Assembly: GCF_011067135.1 (NCBI RefSeq)
Contig: NZ_JAAMOW010000004.1
Span: 248,001 to 312,000, forward strand
From: Solimonas terrae
Lineage (GTDB): Bacteria > Pseudomonadota > Gammaproteobacteria > Nevskiales > Nevskiaceae
Direction: 5' to 3'
DNA: 64,000 bases
Shown piece after piece: positions 28,401 to 35,805 of the stretch. A program made the position numbers and the translations under genes. The notes beneath the pieces were generated by a model that saw nothing but the letters and a program-made list of their open reading frames with translations, had not been told where the DNA came from and did no database searches. How positions within the stretch are numbered: the stretch's first letter is position 1; every line of letters starts with the position of its first letter.

Positions 28401-28547
28401 CGCGGCCACCATCACCGACGGAAAATCCATGTCCGGAAAGTTCTGGACGCCGAGGCTGCGGAAGGCCAGCAGTCCGCCGACGGTGATCATGATGAACAGC
28501 AGGATCGACGGCGTCGGCTTGTGAATCGCCCAGGCGGAAAAATTCAT
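25458..28547 (-). CDS. RND-family efflux permease (AcrB/HAE1-like)
   Basis: Proton-driven inner-membrane efflux pump of 1029 aa, with two repeats of six membrane helices and large periplasmic loops. It starts MNFSAWAIHKPTPSILLFIM. The proton-relay Asp pair is in LVIGILVDDAIVEVENI (around residue 405), with GLTGALFRQFGLTAA in the TM5-6 region. The ATG overlaps the stop of the upstream membrane-fusion gene (ATGA), so the two are coupled. No outer-membrane factor gene is adjacent, so the pump must borrow one. It is probably controlled by the divergent TetR gene. Confidence 0.95.
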   Translation of the reverse strand: MNFSAWAIHKPTPSILLFIMITVGGLLAFRSLGVQNFPDMDFPSVMVAASMPGASPVQLEAEVARPIEDSIASVGGVRHVTTTINDGVVNMMVEFSFDRNLSDAVNDVRDAITRIRSNLPSELLEPIVSRVNIAGMPVLTYAVSSPDMDEADVSWLVDDTISKALLEVNGVAQITRQGGVTREVRVELDPNRLQALKVTAGEISSQLRNMQQEAPGGRGDLGGLQQAVRTLGTVASAADLAALSLPLADGRRLQLSEVANVRDTSAERHQLALLDGKPIVSFGVARARGADEVRTAENVRAVVARLRQAYPRVRIDEIANTVDFSKSEYDAAMRELYEGAILAVLVVLLFLRNGRATLVSAVALPLSIIPTFIVIAICGYALNLLTLLALTLVIGILVDDAIVEVENIMRHLQLGKSPKQAALEAADEIGLAVIATSLTLVAVFLPTAFVGGLTGALFRQFGLTAAAAVLFSLLVARLLTPMMAAYFLKAQPHTDHDGALMRRYLRTVHWCLEHPGITVTGAAAVFVGSLLMISQLPTAFVSSQDPSTAVAIMTGPPGSTLEQTAATAERARLALMKIPEVSGVYTTIGAGVQTGNFTDSLVGAEARTAQLTALLVPESQRHRKYNQIQIAMHDQLVGIPGVHISIGRGTPGEKLDLMLTGNEPATLLSAAQAVESDLRTLPGVGTVTSSASLLRPEIVIRPDFARAAELGITSAAIGQAVRVATTGDYDFNLPRLNLPGRQVYVRVQLDPASRSDPDMVAQLRVKGNNGAAVPLANIARIGIADGPAEIDRYDRYRFVRLSVDLQGRPIGDVLKAAEALPSMRHLPPGVRLVPSGQVEYMAEMFAGFLLAMLAGVFCVYAVMVLLFHDFGQPATVLAALPLASAGALGLLWVFGYSLSMSALIGLLMLVGIVTKNSILLVDYAIMARRDLGMSRTDALIDACHKRARPIVMTTVAMTAGMMPIALGFDGDGSFREPMALVVIGGLITSTVLSLLVVPVVFEIIDDIKQKLFSRGDATDDAMPAVTETS

Positions 28548-29689
28548 GGCGCGGTCGCCGTCGCCGCCGCGATCTGCACGAGATTGCCGTCGCTGACGAA
28601 GGCGCCGCCGGACTTCACGAACTGCGCCGCCGGATCGAGGCTGCCGAGAATTTCGATGGCGCCCTGCTGGCGCCGGCCGGTGTCGACCTTGAGCGCGTGC
28701 ACGCGATGCTGGGCATCGACCATCATCAGATAGCTGCTGCCGTCGCGGAGCACGACCGCCGATTCAGGGACGACCAGCGCATCGCGCTTGCCGAGCGTGA
28801 AACGGCCGGTGACGTACATGCCGGCGGCGAGCGGGTTGCCGGCCGGCAGATCGACATAGGCGATGCCGTTGCGCGTGCCGGTGTCGACCATCGGCGAGAG
28901 CTGGCGCAGCCTGCCGCTGACCGCCGTGCCGTCGAGCGTGCGCAGCACCGCCGTGGTTCCGGCCTTGAGATGCGCCAGCGAATCGGCCGGCACTTCGGCG
29001 CGCCATTCGAGCCGGTTGTCGCGCACCAGACGAAACAGCTCGGCACCGATCACGCTGACCGTGCCGACGGTGGCCGAGCGCGACGAGATCACGCCGTCAT
29101 CCGGCGCCACGACCCGTGCGTAACGCAGACGCAGGGCTTGCGCTTCGCGCCGCGCCTGTGCCGACGCCAGCTGTGCGCTCGTGACATCGACCTGCGTGCG
29201 ATACAGATCGAGCGTCTGTTGCGGCAAGGCGCCGATCGCCGTCAGTCCCTGTCCGCGCTCGGCGTCGCTTTTCGCCCTGGCGAGGTTGGCGCGCGCCTCG
29301 GCGACCGCCGCGTCCAGTTGTGCGAGATCGGTGCGCAGCGTGTCTTCGTTGTAGCGCGCGAGCAGCTGCCCCTTGTGCACGGCATCGCCGACATTGACCT
29401 TCACCTCGTCGAGACGCACGCCGCCGACCTCGGCATCGATGCTCGCTTCCTGCCAGGCTGCGATCTCGCCGCTGGCGACCAGCGTGTCGGCCCAGCTCTC
29501 GTGGCGGGGCGACACCAGTTCGACGGTCAGCACCGGCTGTGTCGTGGTCGTCGGCGCCGCCTTGCCGCCGCAGGCCGACAGACCGGTGACGAGCAGCCCT
29601 GCCACCAGCATCGCCACGCAGCGCAGCGACCGCGGGTACTGCCAATCTGCCGACTGCCCGGCGTCGATGATTCTGGTCTGTCGCGTCAT
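28544..29689 (-). CDS. RND efflux membrane-fusion protein (lipoprotein)
   Basis: Periplasmic adaptor of 381 aa linking the RND pump to an outer-membrane channel. The lipobox is VTGLSAC with lipidated Cys40. The first lipoyl half-motif is ASIDAEVGGVRLDEVKVNVGD. A coiled-coil hairpin spans about residues 115-180, and the second lipoyl half is around YARVVAPDDGVISSRSATVG, followed by barrel and MP domains. ATG 29689 heads the two-gene efflux operon, and its promoter region contains the palindrome at 29839-29861. Confidence 0.94.
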   Translation of the reverse strand: MTRQTRIIDAGQSADWQYPRSLRCVAMLVAGLLVTGLSACGGKAAPTTTTQPVLTVELVSPRHESWADTLVASGEIAAWQEASIDAEVGGVRLDEVKVNVGDAVHKGQLLARYNEDTLRTDLAQLDAAVAEARANLARAKSDAERGQGLTAIGALPQQTLDLYRTQVDVTSAQLASAQARREAQALRLRYARVVAPDDGVISSRSATVGTVSVIGAELFRLVRDNRLEWRAEVPADSLAHLKAGTTAVLRTLDGTAVSGRLRQLSPMVDTGTRNGIAYVDLPAGNPLAAGMYVTGRFTLGKRDALVVPESAVVLRDGSSYLMMVDAQHRVHALKVDTGRRQQGAIEILGSLDPAAQFVKSGGAFVSDGNLVQIAAATATAP

Positions 29690-29838
29690 GTTGTTCTGGG
29701 TGGCCCGGTGCGTCGCGGCTGCATGGTCAAGGAGGAGGCAAAGCGGCATGGCGATCGCCCATGGGGAGCATGCGGTCGGCGGCTCGTCGACGACGACGCG
29801 GGCCCGGCACGACGACTGCGCCCTTGGGGCACATCCAT

Positions 29839-29861
29839 ATATGAAATAGTATAGTTCATAT
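29839..29861. promoter_or_regulatory. Palindromic operator between TetR gene and RND efflux operon
   Basis: ATATGAA (29839-29845) and TTCATAT (29855-29861) form a perfect 7-bp inverted repeat around a 9-base centre. Inside it a further TA/TA pair matches, giving a near-perfect 23-bp palindrome. It lies in an AT-rich island in otherwise GC-rich DNA and ends two bases before the TetR start codon. TATAGT (29850-29855, plus) and TATACT on the minus strand resemble -10 elements, so one bound repressor could block both directions. Confidence 0.75.
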
Positions 29862-29863
29862 CT

Positions 29864-30505
29864 ATGGGAAACAAGATTTACAGCCCGCACCTGTCGACGG
29901 CGCGCGACGCACGCGCGATCCGGACCCGGGAAGCCCTGCGCGCGGCCATGCTGGAACTGCTCGAAAGCAAGCCGCTCGAGCAGATCAGCATTCGCGACAT
30001 CGTCGCCGCGGCGGGTATCGGCTACACCACATTCTTCCGCCACCATCCGACCAAGGAAGCCTTGCTTGACGAACTGGCGGCCGAGGAAATCCGCCGTCTC
30101 GTCGACCTGACCCTGCCGGTCATGGACGCGGGCAGCGAGATGGCGGCTTCCATCGCGGTGTGCGCCTACGTCGACGAACGTCGCGCCTTGTGGACCACGC
30201 TCTTGACGGGCGGTGCGGCGGCGGCGCTGCGCGAGGAATTCCTGCGCATCGCGCAGGATCTCGCGACGGTCCGCTCGCAACCCGGTGACTGGCCGCCGGT
30301 TGAAGTCGCCACGCGTCTGCTGGTCGGCGGCACGATCGAACTGCTGGCGTGGTGGCTGCGCCAGCCGGAGCCCTTGCCGGGCAGCGAGATCGCCAGAATC
30401 CATCACGACATCGTGATCCTGCCGGTGCTGCGGGGGCGCGCCAGCGTCGGGCGGCTCGCACCGCCTGCGATCGAGGTCGCCGCAAAGAAACGCGGACGTC
30501 GCTGA
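29864..30505 (+). CDS. TetR-family transcriptional repressor
   Basis: Regulator of 213 aa. The N-terminal helix-turn-helix is RDIVAAAGIGYTTFFRHHPTKEAL (within residues 44-68), and the C-terminal ligand domain is all-helical. It is divergent from the RND efflux operon, and a 23-bp palindrome overlies the start region, the standard layout for a local efflux repressor. No ribosome site precedes ATG 29864, and a -10-like TATAGT lies only 8 bases upstream, so the mRNA may be nearly leaderless. Confidence 0.93.
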   Translation: MGNKIYSPHLSTARDARAIRTREALRAAMLELLESKPLEQISIRDIVAAAGIGYTTFFRHHPTKEALLDELAAEEIRRLVDLTLPVMDAGSEMAASIAVCAYVDERRALWTTLLTGGAAAALREEFLRIAQDLATVRSQPGDWPPVEVATRLLVGGTIELLAWWLRQPEPLPGSEIARIHHDIVILPVLRGRASVGRLAPPAIEVAAKKRGRR

Positions 30506-30578
30506 AGCTGGCAGCGGAACTCCATCGCCGCGACGTTTTCGAAGCCTGACATTTCACGCAGAGCAGCCGGACGCCGAC

Positions 30579-31322
30579 ATGACGCCAATCCAGATCAAGA
30601 CCGCCGACGGCGACTGCCGCGCCTGGTTGTTCCGCCCGCCGACCGGCGGTCCCGGCCCCGGCGTGCTGATGTACATGGACGCGCTCGGCATCCGGCCGGC
30701 GATGTTCGAGATCGCCGATCAGCTGGCGGGCTACGGCTATGTGGTACTGCTGCCGGACCTGTTCTGGCGCAGCGGCGTCTACGAGCCGATGGACCCGCGG
30801 ACCGTGCTCGGTGATCCAGTACTGCGGCAGAACACCTTGGGCCGGCTGATGGCCGACAACACGCCGGCGCGGGTGATGGCGGACACGCGTGCGTTCATCG
30901 ACTGCCTGCATGCGCAGCCCGATGTGACTGCCGGCGGCATCGGCGTCACCGGCTACTGCATGGGGGGCTTCATGGCCTTGACCGCTGCCGGTACCTATCC
31001 GGACGAAATCGCCGCCGCCGCGTCCTATCATGGCGGGCGTCTGGCCACCGACGATGCGGGCAGTCCGCATCGGCTCGCGGCGAAGATGAAGGCGCGCGTC
31101 TATGTCGCCGGTGCGATCGAAGACGCCGGCTTTCCTGACGACATGAAGGCGCGGCTCGAAGCCGCCCTGCGCGATGCCGGCGTCGACCATTGCGTCGAGA
31201 CGTATCAGGCCCGGCACGGCTGGACACCGCGCGACATGCCGGTCCATGACGCCGCCGCGACCCAGCGTCACTGGCAAACGCTGACGGCGCTGTTCGCCGA
31301 CACGCTGAAATCATCGGGCTAG
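30579..31322 (+). CDS. Dienelactone hydrolase family protein
   Basis: Alpha/beta hydrolase of 247 aa with the Cys-Asp-His triad of dienelactone hydrolases. The nucleophile is Cys127 in GVTGYCMGGFMAL, the acid lies in VAGAIEDAGF, and the His is in YQARHGWTPRD. The N-terminal MYMDALGIRPAMFEIADQLA fits the family. No ring-cleavage genes are adjacent, so hydrolysis of dienelactone in chlorocatechol breakdown is not supported by context. It ends at a bidirectional terminator shared with hsp20. Confidence 0.92.
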   Translation: MTPIQIKTADGDCRAWLFRPPTGGPGPGVLMYMDALGIRPAMFEIADQLAGYGYVVLLPDLFWRSGVYEPMDPRTVLGDPVLRQNTLGRLMADNTPARVMADTRAFIDCLHAQPDVTAGGIGVTGYCMGGFMALTAAGTYPDEIAAAASYHGGRLATDDAGSPHRLAAKMKARVYVAGAIEDAGFPDDMKARLEAALRDAGVDHCVETYQARHGWTPRDMPVHDAAATQRHWQTLTALFADTLKSSG

Positions 31323-31370
31323 CGACACCGTTTCATCCGGACCCGTTTCCGGAACCATTGCGGCACCGGC

Positions 31371-31404
31371 AAAAAAAGAGGGCGCCATGACGGCGCCCTC
31401 TTTT
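31371..31404. terminator. Bidirectional rho-independent terminator
   Basis: GAGGGCGCC (31378-31386) pairs perfectly with GGCGCCCTC (31392-31400) around an ATGAC loop. The stem is preceded by seven A (31371-31377) and followed by TTTT (31401-31404). The same hairpin therefore serves the dienelactone hydrolase gene on the plus strand and the hsp20 gene on the minus strand. Confidence 0.9.
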
Positions 31405-31446
31405 GCTGTCGACCGTGGCGGTCGCCAGCAGTTTGCGAAACGCCGC

Positions 31447-31923
31447 TCAGGCCGCGTTCTGCGTTGCCGTCACGCTGGCGTTGGCGGCCGGCTGTGTCAG
31501 CGGTTCGCTGCCGATGCTGATGCGGCGCGGCTTGGCCGCTTCCGGCACGCGACGCACGAGGTCGACGCTCAGCAGGCCGTTCTTCAGCGAGGCGCCACGC
31601 ACTTCGATGTGGTCGGCCAGCCGGAACGACAGCTTGAACGCGCGCTGGGCAATGCCCTGATGCAGATACTGCACGGTCTCGGCAGCGTCGCGACGGCCAC
31701 TGCCGATCGTCAGCACGTCCTTCTCGACCTGGATGTCGATATCGCTTTCGGCGAAGCCGGCGGCCGCGACGACGATGCGGTAGTCATCGACACCGTGCTT
31801 CTCGACGTTGTACGGGGGATACGAGCTGCCGGCTTCACTGCGAAGCGCGGTCTCGAACAGATCGCTGAACCGGTCGAAACCGATCGAAGAACGGAACAGC
31901 GGGGCAAAGGTGACAGTACTCAT
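31447..31923 (-). CDS. Small heat shock protein (Hsp20/IbpA-like)
   Basis: ATP-independent holdase of 158 aa. The alpha-crystallin domain runs from about residue 37 (YPPYNVEKHGVDDYRIVVA) to 135. It contains GFAESDIDIQVEKDVLTIGS and ends with the GLLSVDLVRRVPEAAKPRRI motif, followed by a short low-complexity tail. The order FAPLFRSSIGFDRFSDLFE is typical of IbpA-like proteins. A very strong AGGAGG precedes ATG 31923 and a sigma-32-like promoter lies at 31992-32019. Confidence 0.95.
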   Translation of the reverse strand: MSTVTFAPLFRSSIGFDRFSDLFETALRSEAGSSYPPYNVEKHGVDDYRIVVAAAGFAESDIDIQVEKDVLTIGSGRRDAAETVQYLHQGIAQRAFKLSFRLADHIEVRGASLKNGLLSVDLVRRVPEAAKPRRISIGSEPLTQPAANASVTATQNAA

Positions 31924-31991
31924 GGGAACAACCTCCTGAAGAGCGTAGTTGCGAATTCCGGAGCCCGGACATCGGCGCCCCGGTATCCGCA

Positions 31992-32019
31992 ATCTGGGCG
32001 CTGGCCGCGCGCTTTCAAG
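31992..32019 (-). promoter_or_regulatory. Sigma-32 (heat-shock) type promoter of hsp20
   Basis: On the minus strand CTTGAAA (32019-32013) is followed after 14 bases by CCCAGAT (31998-31992). The sigma-32 consensus is CTTGAAA, 11-16 bases, CCCATnT, so the -35 is perfect and the -10 has one clear mismatch. It predicts a leader of about 60 bases before hsp20. Confidence 0.65.
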
Positions 32020-32131
32020 AGGGTTTTTCGTCGCGATGGCGACCGGGAAGCCGGCGGGTCGCGCCCGATGCGACCGCGCAGGCTTCGACCCGTGCCGCAA
32101 CGACGAGCGGATCGGGCGATCAAATCGCTCG

Positions 32132-33751
32132 TCACGACCAGGCCGTGAGCAGCCAGCCCCGTTCGCTCGCCTGCAGCCTGTGTGTCAGCTCGATGTTCGC
32201 CAGAAAAGCGGTGTCGTGCGATACCACGATCAACGCACCTCGGTATTGCCTGAGCATCGTCTCCAGCGCCTGCACCGAGGCCAGATCGAGGTGATTGTCC
32301 GGCTCGTCGAGCAACAGCAGTCGCGCCGGTCGTTCGGCATACAAGGCCATCGCGAGTGCCGCCTTAATGCGTTCGCCGCCACTGAGTCGTTCGGTCGGCA
32401 ACGGCACGCGCGCCGCGTTCTGGCCGAGCAGTGCCAGCTGCGTGCGCACGGTACTTTCGTCGGCCGACGGATTGGCTGCGAGCATTTGCTCCAGTGTCGA
32501 GCGCGCCGGGTCCAGGGTCGAGAGGCGCTGGTCGAGATACGCCGTTTCGACCGCGAGTTCGCGAACGCCGGACAGCGGTTCGCTCAATCCCGCGAGCACC
32601 TTCAGCAAGGTCGATTTGCCGCTGCCGTTGGCCCCGAGCAGACCGACACGCTGGGCGCCGGACAGCCGCAGATCGATGCGCTGCGCCCGGCCGCGCACGT
32701 TCGGCAGCAGCACCTCGCGCAGCGACGCGACCCGCTCCGGCATCGTCGGTGCCGCGCCCGGCGCCAGCAGCACGATCGCCGGATCGTCCTCGACCTGCGC
32801 GGCGGCGTCGCGCACACCCTGCGACAGCGTCGCCCGTGCGGCGGCCTGCTCGACGCGCAGCCTGCCCGCGCTGTTCTCCGCGCGCTGCTTCTGCAGTCCG
32901 AGCAGGATCGGGGCCTGATTGGCCTGCGCTGCCTGCCTCGTCCCCCGCGACTGGCGCTGCTCCAGCCGTTCGCGTTGTCGTGTCAGCGCGCGGGTTTGGC
33001 GGCGGCGGTCGGTCTTGCGCCGTTCGAGTTGTTCGATCGCCACCGCGCGTTCATGCGCCTTGCGCTCGGCGTAGAACGAATAGCCGCCGCCATGGCTGCG
33101 CAGGCCGAGATCGGACAATTCGACGATGCGCGCCATCGATTCCAGCAGCAGGCGATCGTGACTGACGACGATCAGTCCGCCGGACCGGCGCTGCAGCTGC
33201 GTGATCAGATCGCGGCGGTGGCGGGCGTCCAGGTGATTGGTCGGCTCGTCGAGAATCAGCCAGTCTGCGTCGGAAACCAGTGCGCCGGCGAGGGCCACGC
33301 GCATCGCCTCGCCACCGCTCAAGTGCATGGCCGCGCTGTCCGCCTGCAGATGGCCGAGCTGCATCGCCGACAGCGCCTGCTGCAGCTGCGCGGACAGCTG
33401 CCAGCGATCGCCGACCGCGTCGAAGTCGGCCTGCAGGGTGCTGCCGGCTTCGATCCTGTGCAGGGCATCGAGGGCGCCGCGCACGCCGGCGAGATCGGCG
33501 ACGGTTTCGCCGGCCCGCGGCGTGATCTGCTGCGGCAGATAGTGCAGGCGGCCGATGCGTGCGCAGCGTCCACCGGTCGGTGTCACTTCGGCGGCGAGAA
33601 TGCGCGCCAGCACGCTCTTGCCGACGCCGTTGCGGCCGACCAGGCCGGTGTGCCGGGCATCGAATGTCGCATCGAGTTCGGAGAACAGAAAACTGCCGTC
33701 GGGCAGTTGCCACGAGACGCCGTGCAGCGTCAGCGAGATCGGGTTCGTCAT
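32132..33751 (-). CDS. ABC-F family ATPase (ribosome-associated)
   Basis: Soluble protein of 539 aa with two ABC nucleotide-binding domains and no membrane segments. Walker A sites are GRNGVGKS (residues 39-46) and GANGSGKS. The signatures are HLSGGEAMR and RLSGGERIK, and the Walker B motifs are LILDEPTNHLD and LLLDEPDNHLD. The interdomain linker is long, charged and Arg/Gln-rich (around ERRKTDRRRQTRALTRQRERL). ABC-F proteins act on the ribosomal E site, either as translation factors or in antibiotic resistance. The second Walker B has DN in place of TN. The leader upstream has attenuator-like features. Confidence 0.93.
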   Translation of the reverse strand: MTNPISLTLHGVSWQLPDGSFLFSELDATFDARHTGLVGRNGVGKSVLARILAAEVTPTGGRCARIGRLHYLPQQITPRAGETVADLAGVRGALDALHRIEAGSTLQADFDAVGDRWQLSAQLQQALSAMQLGHLQADSAAMHLSGGEAMRVALAGALVSDADWLILDEPTNHLDARHRRDLITQLQRRSGGLIVVSHDRLLLESMARIVELSDLGLRSHGGGYSFYAERKAHERAVAIEQLERRKTDRRRQTRALTRQRERLEQRQSRGTRQAAQANQAPILLGLQKQRAENSAGRLRVEQAAARATLSQGVRDAAAQVEDDPAIVLLAPGAAPTMPERVASLREVLLPNVRGRAQRIDLRLSGAQRVGLLGANGSGKSTLLKVLAGLSEPLSGVRELAVETAYLDQRLSTLDPARSTLEQMLAANPSADESTVRTQLALLGQNAARVPLPTERLSGGERIKAALAMALYAERPARLLLLDEPDNHLDLASVQALETMLRQYRGALIVVSHDTAFLANIELTHRLQASERGWLLTAWS

Positions 33752-33763
33752 GCAGCCTCCAGC

Positions 33764-33798
33764 AAAAGCCTGCGGTCCGGCCTGCGCAGAACGCAGGC
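33764..33798 (-). promoter_or_regulatory. Possible attenuator stem-loops in the ABC-F leader
   Basis: On the minus strand GCCTGCG (33798-33792) can pair with either of two identical downstream CGCAGGC segments, at 33786-33780 or 33774-33768. The second is followed directly by TTTT (33767-33764), as in an intrinsic terminator, so the two pairings are mutually exclusive. The stems are only 7 bp, so the attenuation reading is tentative. Confidence 0.35.
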
Positions 33799-33827
33799 GG
33801 GAACCAACCGTAAACCGCTACGGGGCT

Positions 33828-33839
33828 TTACTGACGCAT
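33828..33839 (-). other. Three-codon mini-ORF (Met-Arg-Gln) in the ABC-F leader
   Basis: ATG CGT CAG TAA lies between the candidate promoter (33871-33899) and the alternative stem-loops (33764-33798). Short leader peptides beginning Met-Arg are used to sense macrolide-type drugs in other bacteria. The ribosome site is weak, so translation is uncertain. Confidence 0.3.
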
Positions 33840-33870
33840 TGGACGAATACCCTGGATTGCAGGAGAAGGA

Positions 33871-33899
33871 ATTGTACTGCTGCCGGCGGCGGCGGTGAA
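33871..33899 (-). promoter_or_regulatory. Sigma-70 promoter upstream of the ABC-F gene
   Basis: On the minus strand TTCACC (33899-33894), a 17-base spacer and TACAAT (33876-33871) form a good sigma-70 promoter (4/6 and 5/6 matches). Initiation near 33864 would give a leader of about 113 bases before the ABC-F start, longer than most in this window. Confidence 0.55.
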
Positions 33900-33969
33900 A
33901 ACCGGAAGCGGACTCGACAAGCCGATGTTGCCGCGACGGCTGCCGGATTCCGGCGGCCGCACGCAGCGC

Positions 33970-34428
33970 TCAGCTTTTCGCTTCGAGTCGTTCGCGCAGG
34001 GTCCGGAGAATCCTGCAGGCATCGTTGATGCGGTCCTTGCCGATTCCCGCGCTCAGCGATTTTACCCACGGTTCCTGCAGCTCGATCGCCGCAGCGAAGA
34101 TGTTGCGCCCCTTGTCGGTCATCGTCACGAGCCTGGCGCGGGCGTGGTGAGGATTTTCCAGGAGACGGAGCATGCCCTCGTCGACCATCTCGTTGACCAC
34201 GCGCTGCACGCTTTGCCGGCTCAGGCCCATGTTGCGCGCGAGGCGGGCCACGGTTTCCGGCTCCTCGGGCAGGCCGATCGCGCCCAGAACCTGCCATCGT
34301 GCGGCGGTGATTCCGAATTTCGAAACCAGCCGGTCGGCCGTGGCCAGAAGGCTGCCGTTGAGGCGAAAGACCTCGACGATCAGGTCGTTCGTCGGCTTGT
34401 TGGGTGTTCCGGGCTTGGTCGAATGCAT
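33970..34428 (-). CDS. MarR-family transcriptional regulator
   Basis: Winged-helix dimer of 152 aa. The recognition region VARLARNMGLSRQSVQRVVN and the wing (LLENPHHARARLVTMTDKGR) are typical MarR features. MarR proteins usually repress a neighbouring gene and release on binding a small aromatic ligand. It diverges from the P450 gene over 59 bases, which contain a 16-bp perfect palindrome, so it probably represses both genes. Confidence 0.94.
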   Translation of the reverse strand: MHSTKPGTPNKPTNDLIVEVFRLNGSLLATADRLVSKFGITAARWQVLGAIGLPEEPETVARLARNMGLSRQSVQRVVNEMVDEGMLRLLENPHHARARLVTMTDKGRNIFAAAIELQEPWVKSLSAGIGKDRINDACRILRTLRERLEAKS

Positions 34429-34448
34429 TTGACGCCGAAATGTCGAAA

Positions 34449-34464
34449 TGACAGCATGCTGTCA
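34449..34464. promoter_or_regulatory. MarR operator palindrome between marR-like gene and P450 gene
   Basis: TGACAGCATGCTGTCA is a perfect 16-bp palindrome centred in the 59-base divergent gap. On the minus strand its outer end completes a TTGACA hexamer (34466-34461), a likely -35 element of the regulator gene, so binding would be autoregulatory. Confidence 0.75.
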
Positions 34465-34487
34465 ATTATGGATGAAAGGTCATTGCT

Positions 34488-35714
34488 GTGAAGATCGAGA
34501 CTTGCCTGGCGGAGCATATCCCGGCAGCGATGCTGCTGAATCGCGAGGTGCTCGATCATCCATATCCGCTCTATGCGCATCTGCGCCGGACCGCGCCGGT
34601 GTGGCATGTGCCCGGGACCGGGATATTCATGGTGACCAGCTACGCCTTGCTGGAGGAAGCAGCCGGCCGCGTCGAGGATTTCTCCTCCCACATGCGCAGT
34701 GTCGTCTACCAACGGCGCGATGGAACACCGGCCCGTCTGACGCGTGGCGGTCTCCTGCAGGTCCTGGCGACCGCCGATCCGCCGGCCCATACGGCGCACA
34801 GGCGGGCCGTGTTTCCGGATCTGGTCGCCAGACGGATGGCGGCGATGGCGCCGGAGATTGAACAACTTGCGGATCAATGCATCGATCGTCTGCTGCAAGC
34901 GGGTTCGGGCGATTTCATGGCATCCGTGGCAAATCCGCTGCCGATCGCCATCGTCAACAAGTTGATCGGGTTCAAGGGCGGCGACATCAGGAAGATGCTG
35001 CAGGCCGCGTTCGACTCGTCTGCCGTGGTGGGTGGAACGTCGACGCTGCTGCAGTTGGCGATCTGCCTGCTGCGCAGCTTTGTCACGCATCGCTGGATCG
35101 CGGCCCAGCTGCGCGCCGCTTCCGCGGTGGGCGACAACATTCTGGCCTCGGTCAGCCGAAGTGTGGAAAGCGGCGCGCTGCGCGAGTCGGAAGCCCGGGC
35201 GATACTGCACATCATGCTCGCGGCTGGCGGCGAATCGACGACCAGCCTGCTGGGCAATGCGGTGCGAATCCTGGCCGACGATCAGGCCCTGCAGCGGCAA
35301 CTTCGCGCGCAGCCGGAACTGATCCCGAACTTCATGGAGGAAGTATTGCGGCTGGAATCGCCTTTCCGGCACCACCTGCGCGTTGCCACGCGCGACACCG
35401 TCCTGGGTGGCGTCGCGATTCCGGCAGGCGCGACGGTCCTGATGTTCTGGAGCGCCGGCAACCGCGATTCGGCCGCCTTCGAAAATCCCGACGAGATCGA
35501 CCTGGCGCGGACGCGCCGGCACATGAGCTTCGGCAAGGGCATTCACATGTGCGTGGGCGCGCCACTCGCCAGGCTGGAAGGCCAGATCGTGCTGCGCAGA
35601 CTGCTCGCCCGCACCGCCTGCATCGCACTTGATCCGTCGAGAGCGCCGCGCTGGGTGCCGAGCCTGCAGGTGCGACGCCACGAGCGGCTGCCGATAACCG
35701 TCACCGCCATCTGA
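34488..35714 (+). CDS. Cytochrome P450
   Basis: Class I bacterial P450 of 408 aa. The heme-thiolate Cys355 lies in FGKGIHMCVGAPLARLE. The K-helix ExxR is EEVLRLE, and the I-helix oxygen-activation motif is AAGGESTTS, with Glu and Ser-Thr in place of the common Asp/Glu-Thr-Thr. No ferredoxin or ferredoxin reductase gene is adjacent, so redox partners must come from elsewhere. GTG 34488 is supported by GAAAGG eight bases upstream. It is divergent from the MarR gene and converges with the oxidase subunit IV gene. The substrate is unknown. Confidence 0.95.
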   Translation: MKIETCLAEHIPAAMLLNREVLDHPYPLYAHLRRTAPVWHVPGTGIFMVTSYALLEEAAGRVEDFSSHMRSVVYQRRDGTPARLTRGGLLQVLATADPPAHTAHRRAVFPDLVARRMAAMAPEIEQLADQCIDRLLQAGSGDFMASVANPLPIAIVNKLIGFKGGDIRKMLQAAFDSSAVVGGTSTLLQLAICLLRSFVTHRWIAAQLRAASAVGDNILASVSRSVESGALRESEARAILHIMLAAGGESTTSLLGNAVRILADDQALQRQLRAQPELIPNFMEEVLRLESPFRHHLRVATRDTVLGGVAIPAGATVLMFWSAGNRDSAAFENPDEIDLARTRRHMSFGKGIHMCVGAPLARLEGQIVLRRLLARTACIALDPSRAPRWVPSLQVRRHERLPITVTAI

Positions 35715-35805
35715 ATCGGTGCGCTCCGGCGTGGCGACGCGAGCGATGCGTTCGACGCTCGCCGCGGCAGGCAGGCGTTCCCCGTGAAGGTGAGCGAAAG
35801 ACGGA

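Noticed and set aside
25716-28733. Open frame of about 1000 codons opposite the RND pump
   Set aside because: Shadow of the RND gene; Gln/Arg/His-rich with no domain.
35715-35805. Terminator between the P450 gene and the subunit IV gene
   Set aside because: Short CGAGCG/CGCTCG pairing is present but there is no U-tract in either direction.
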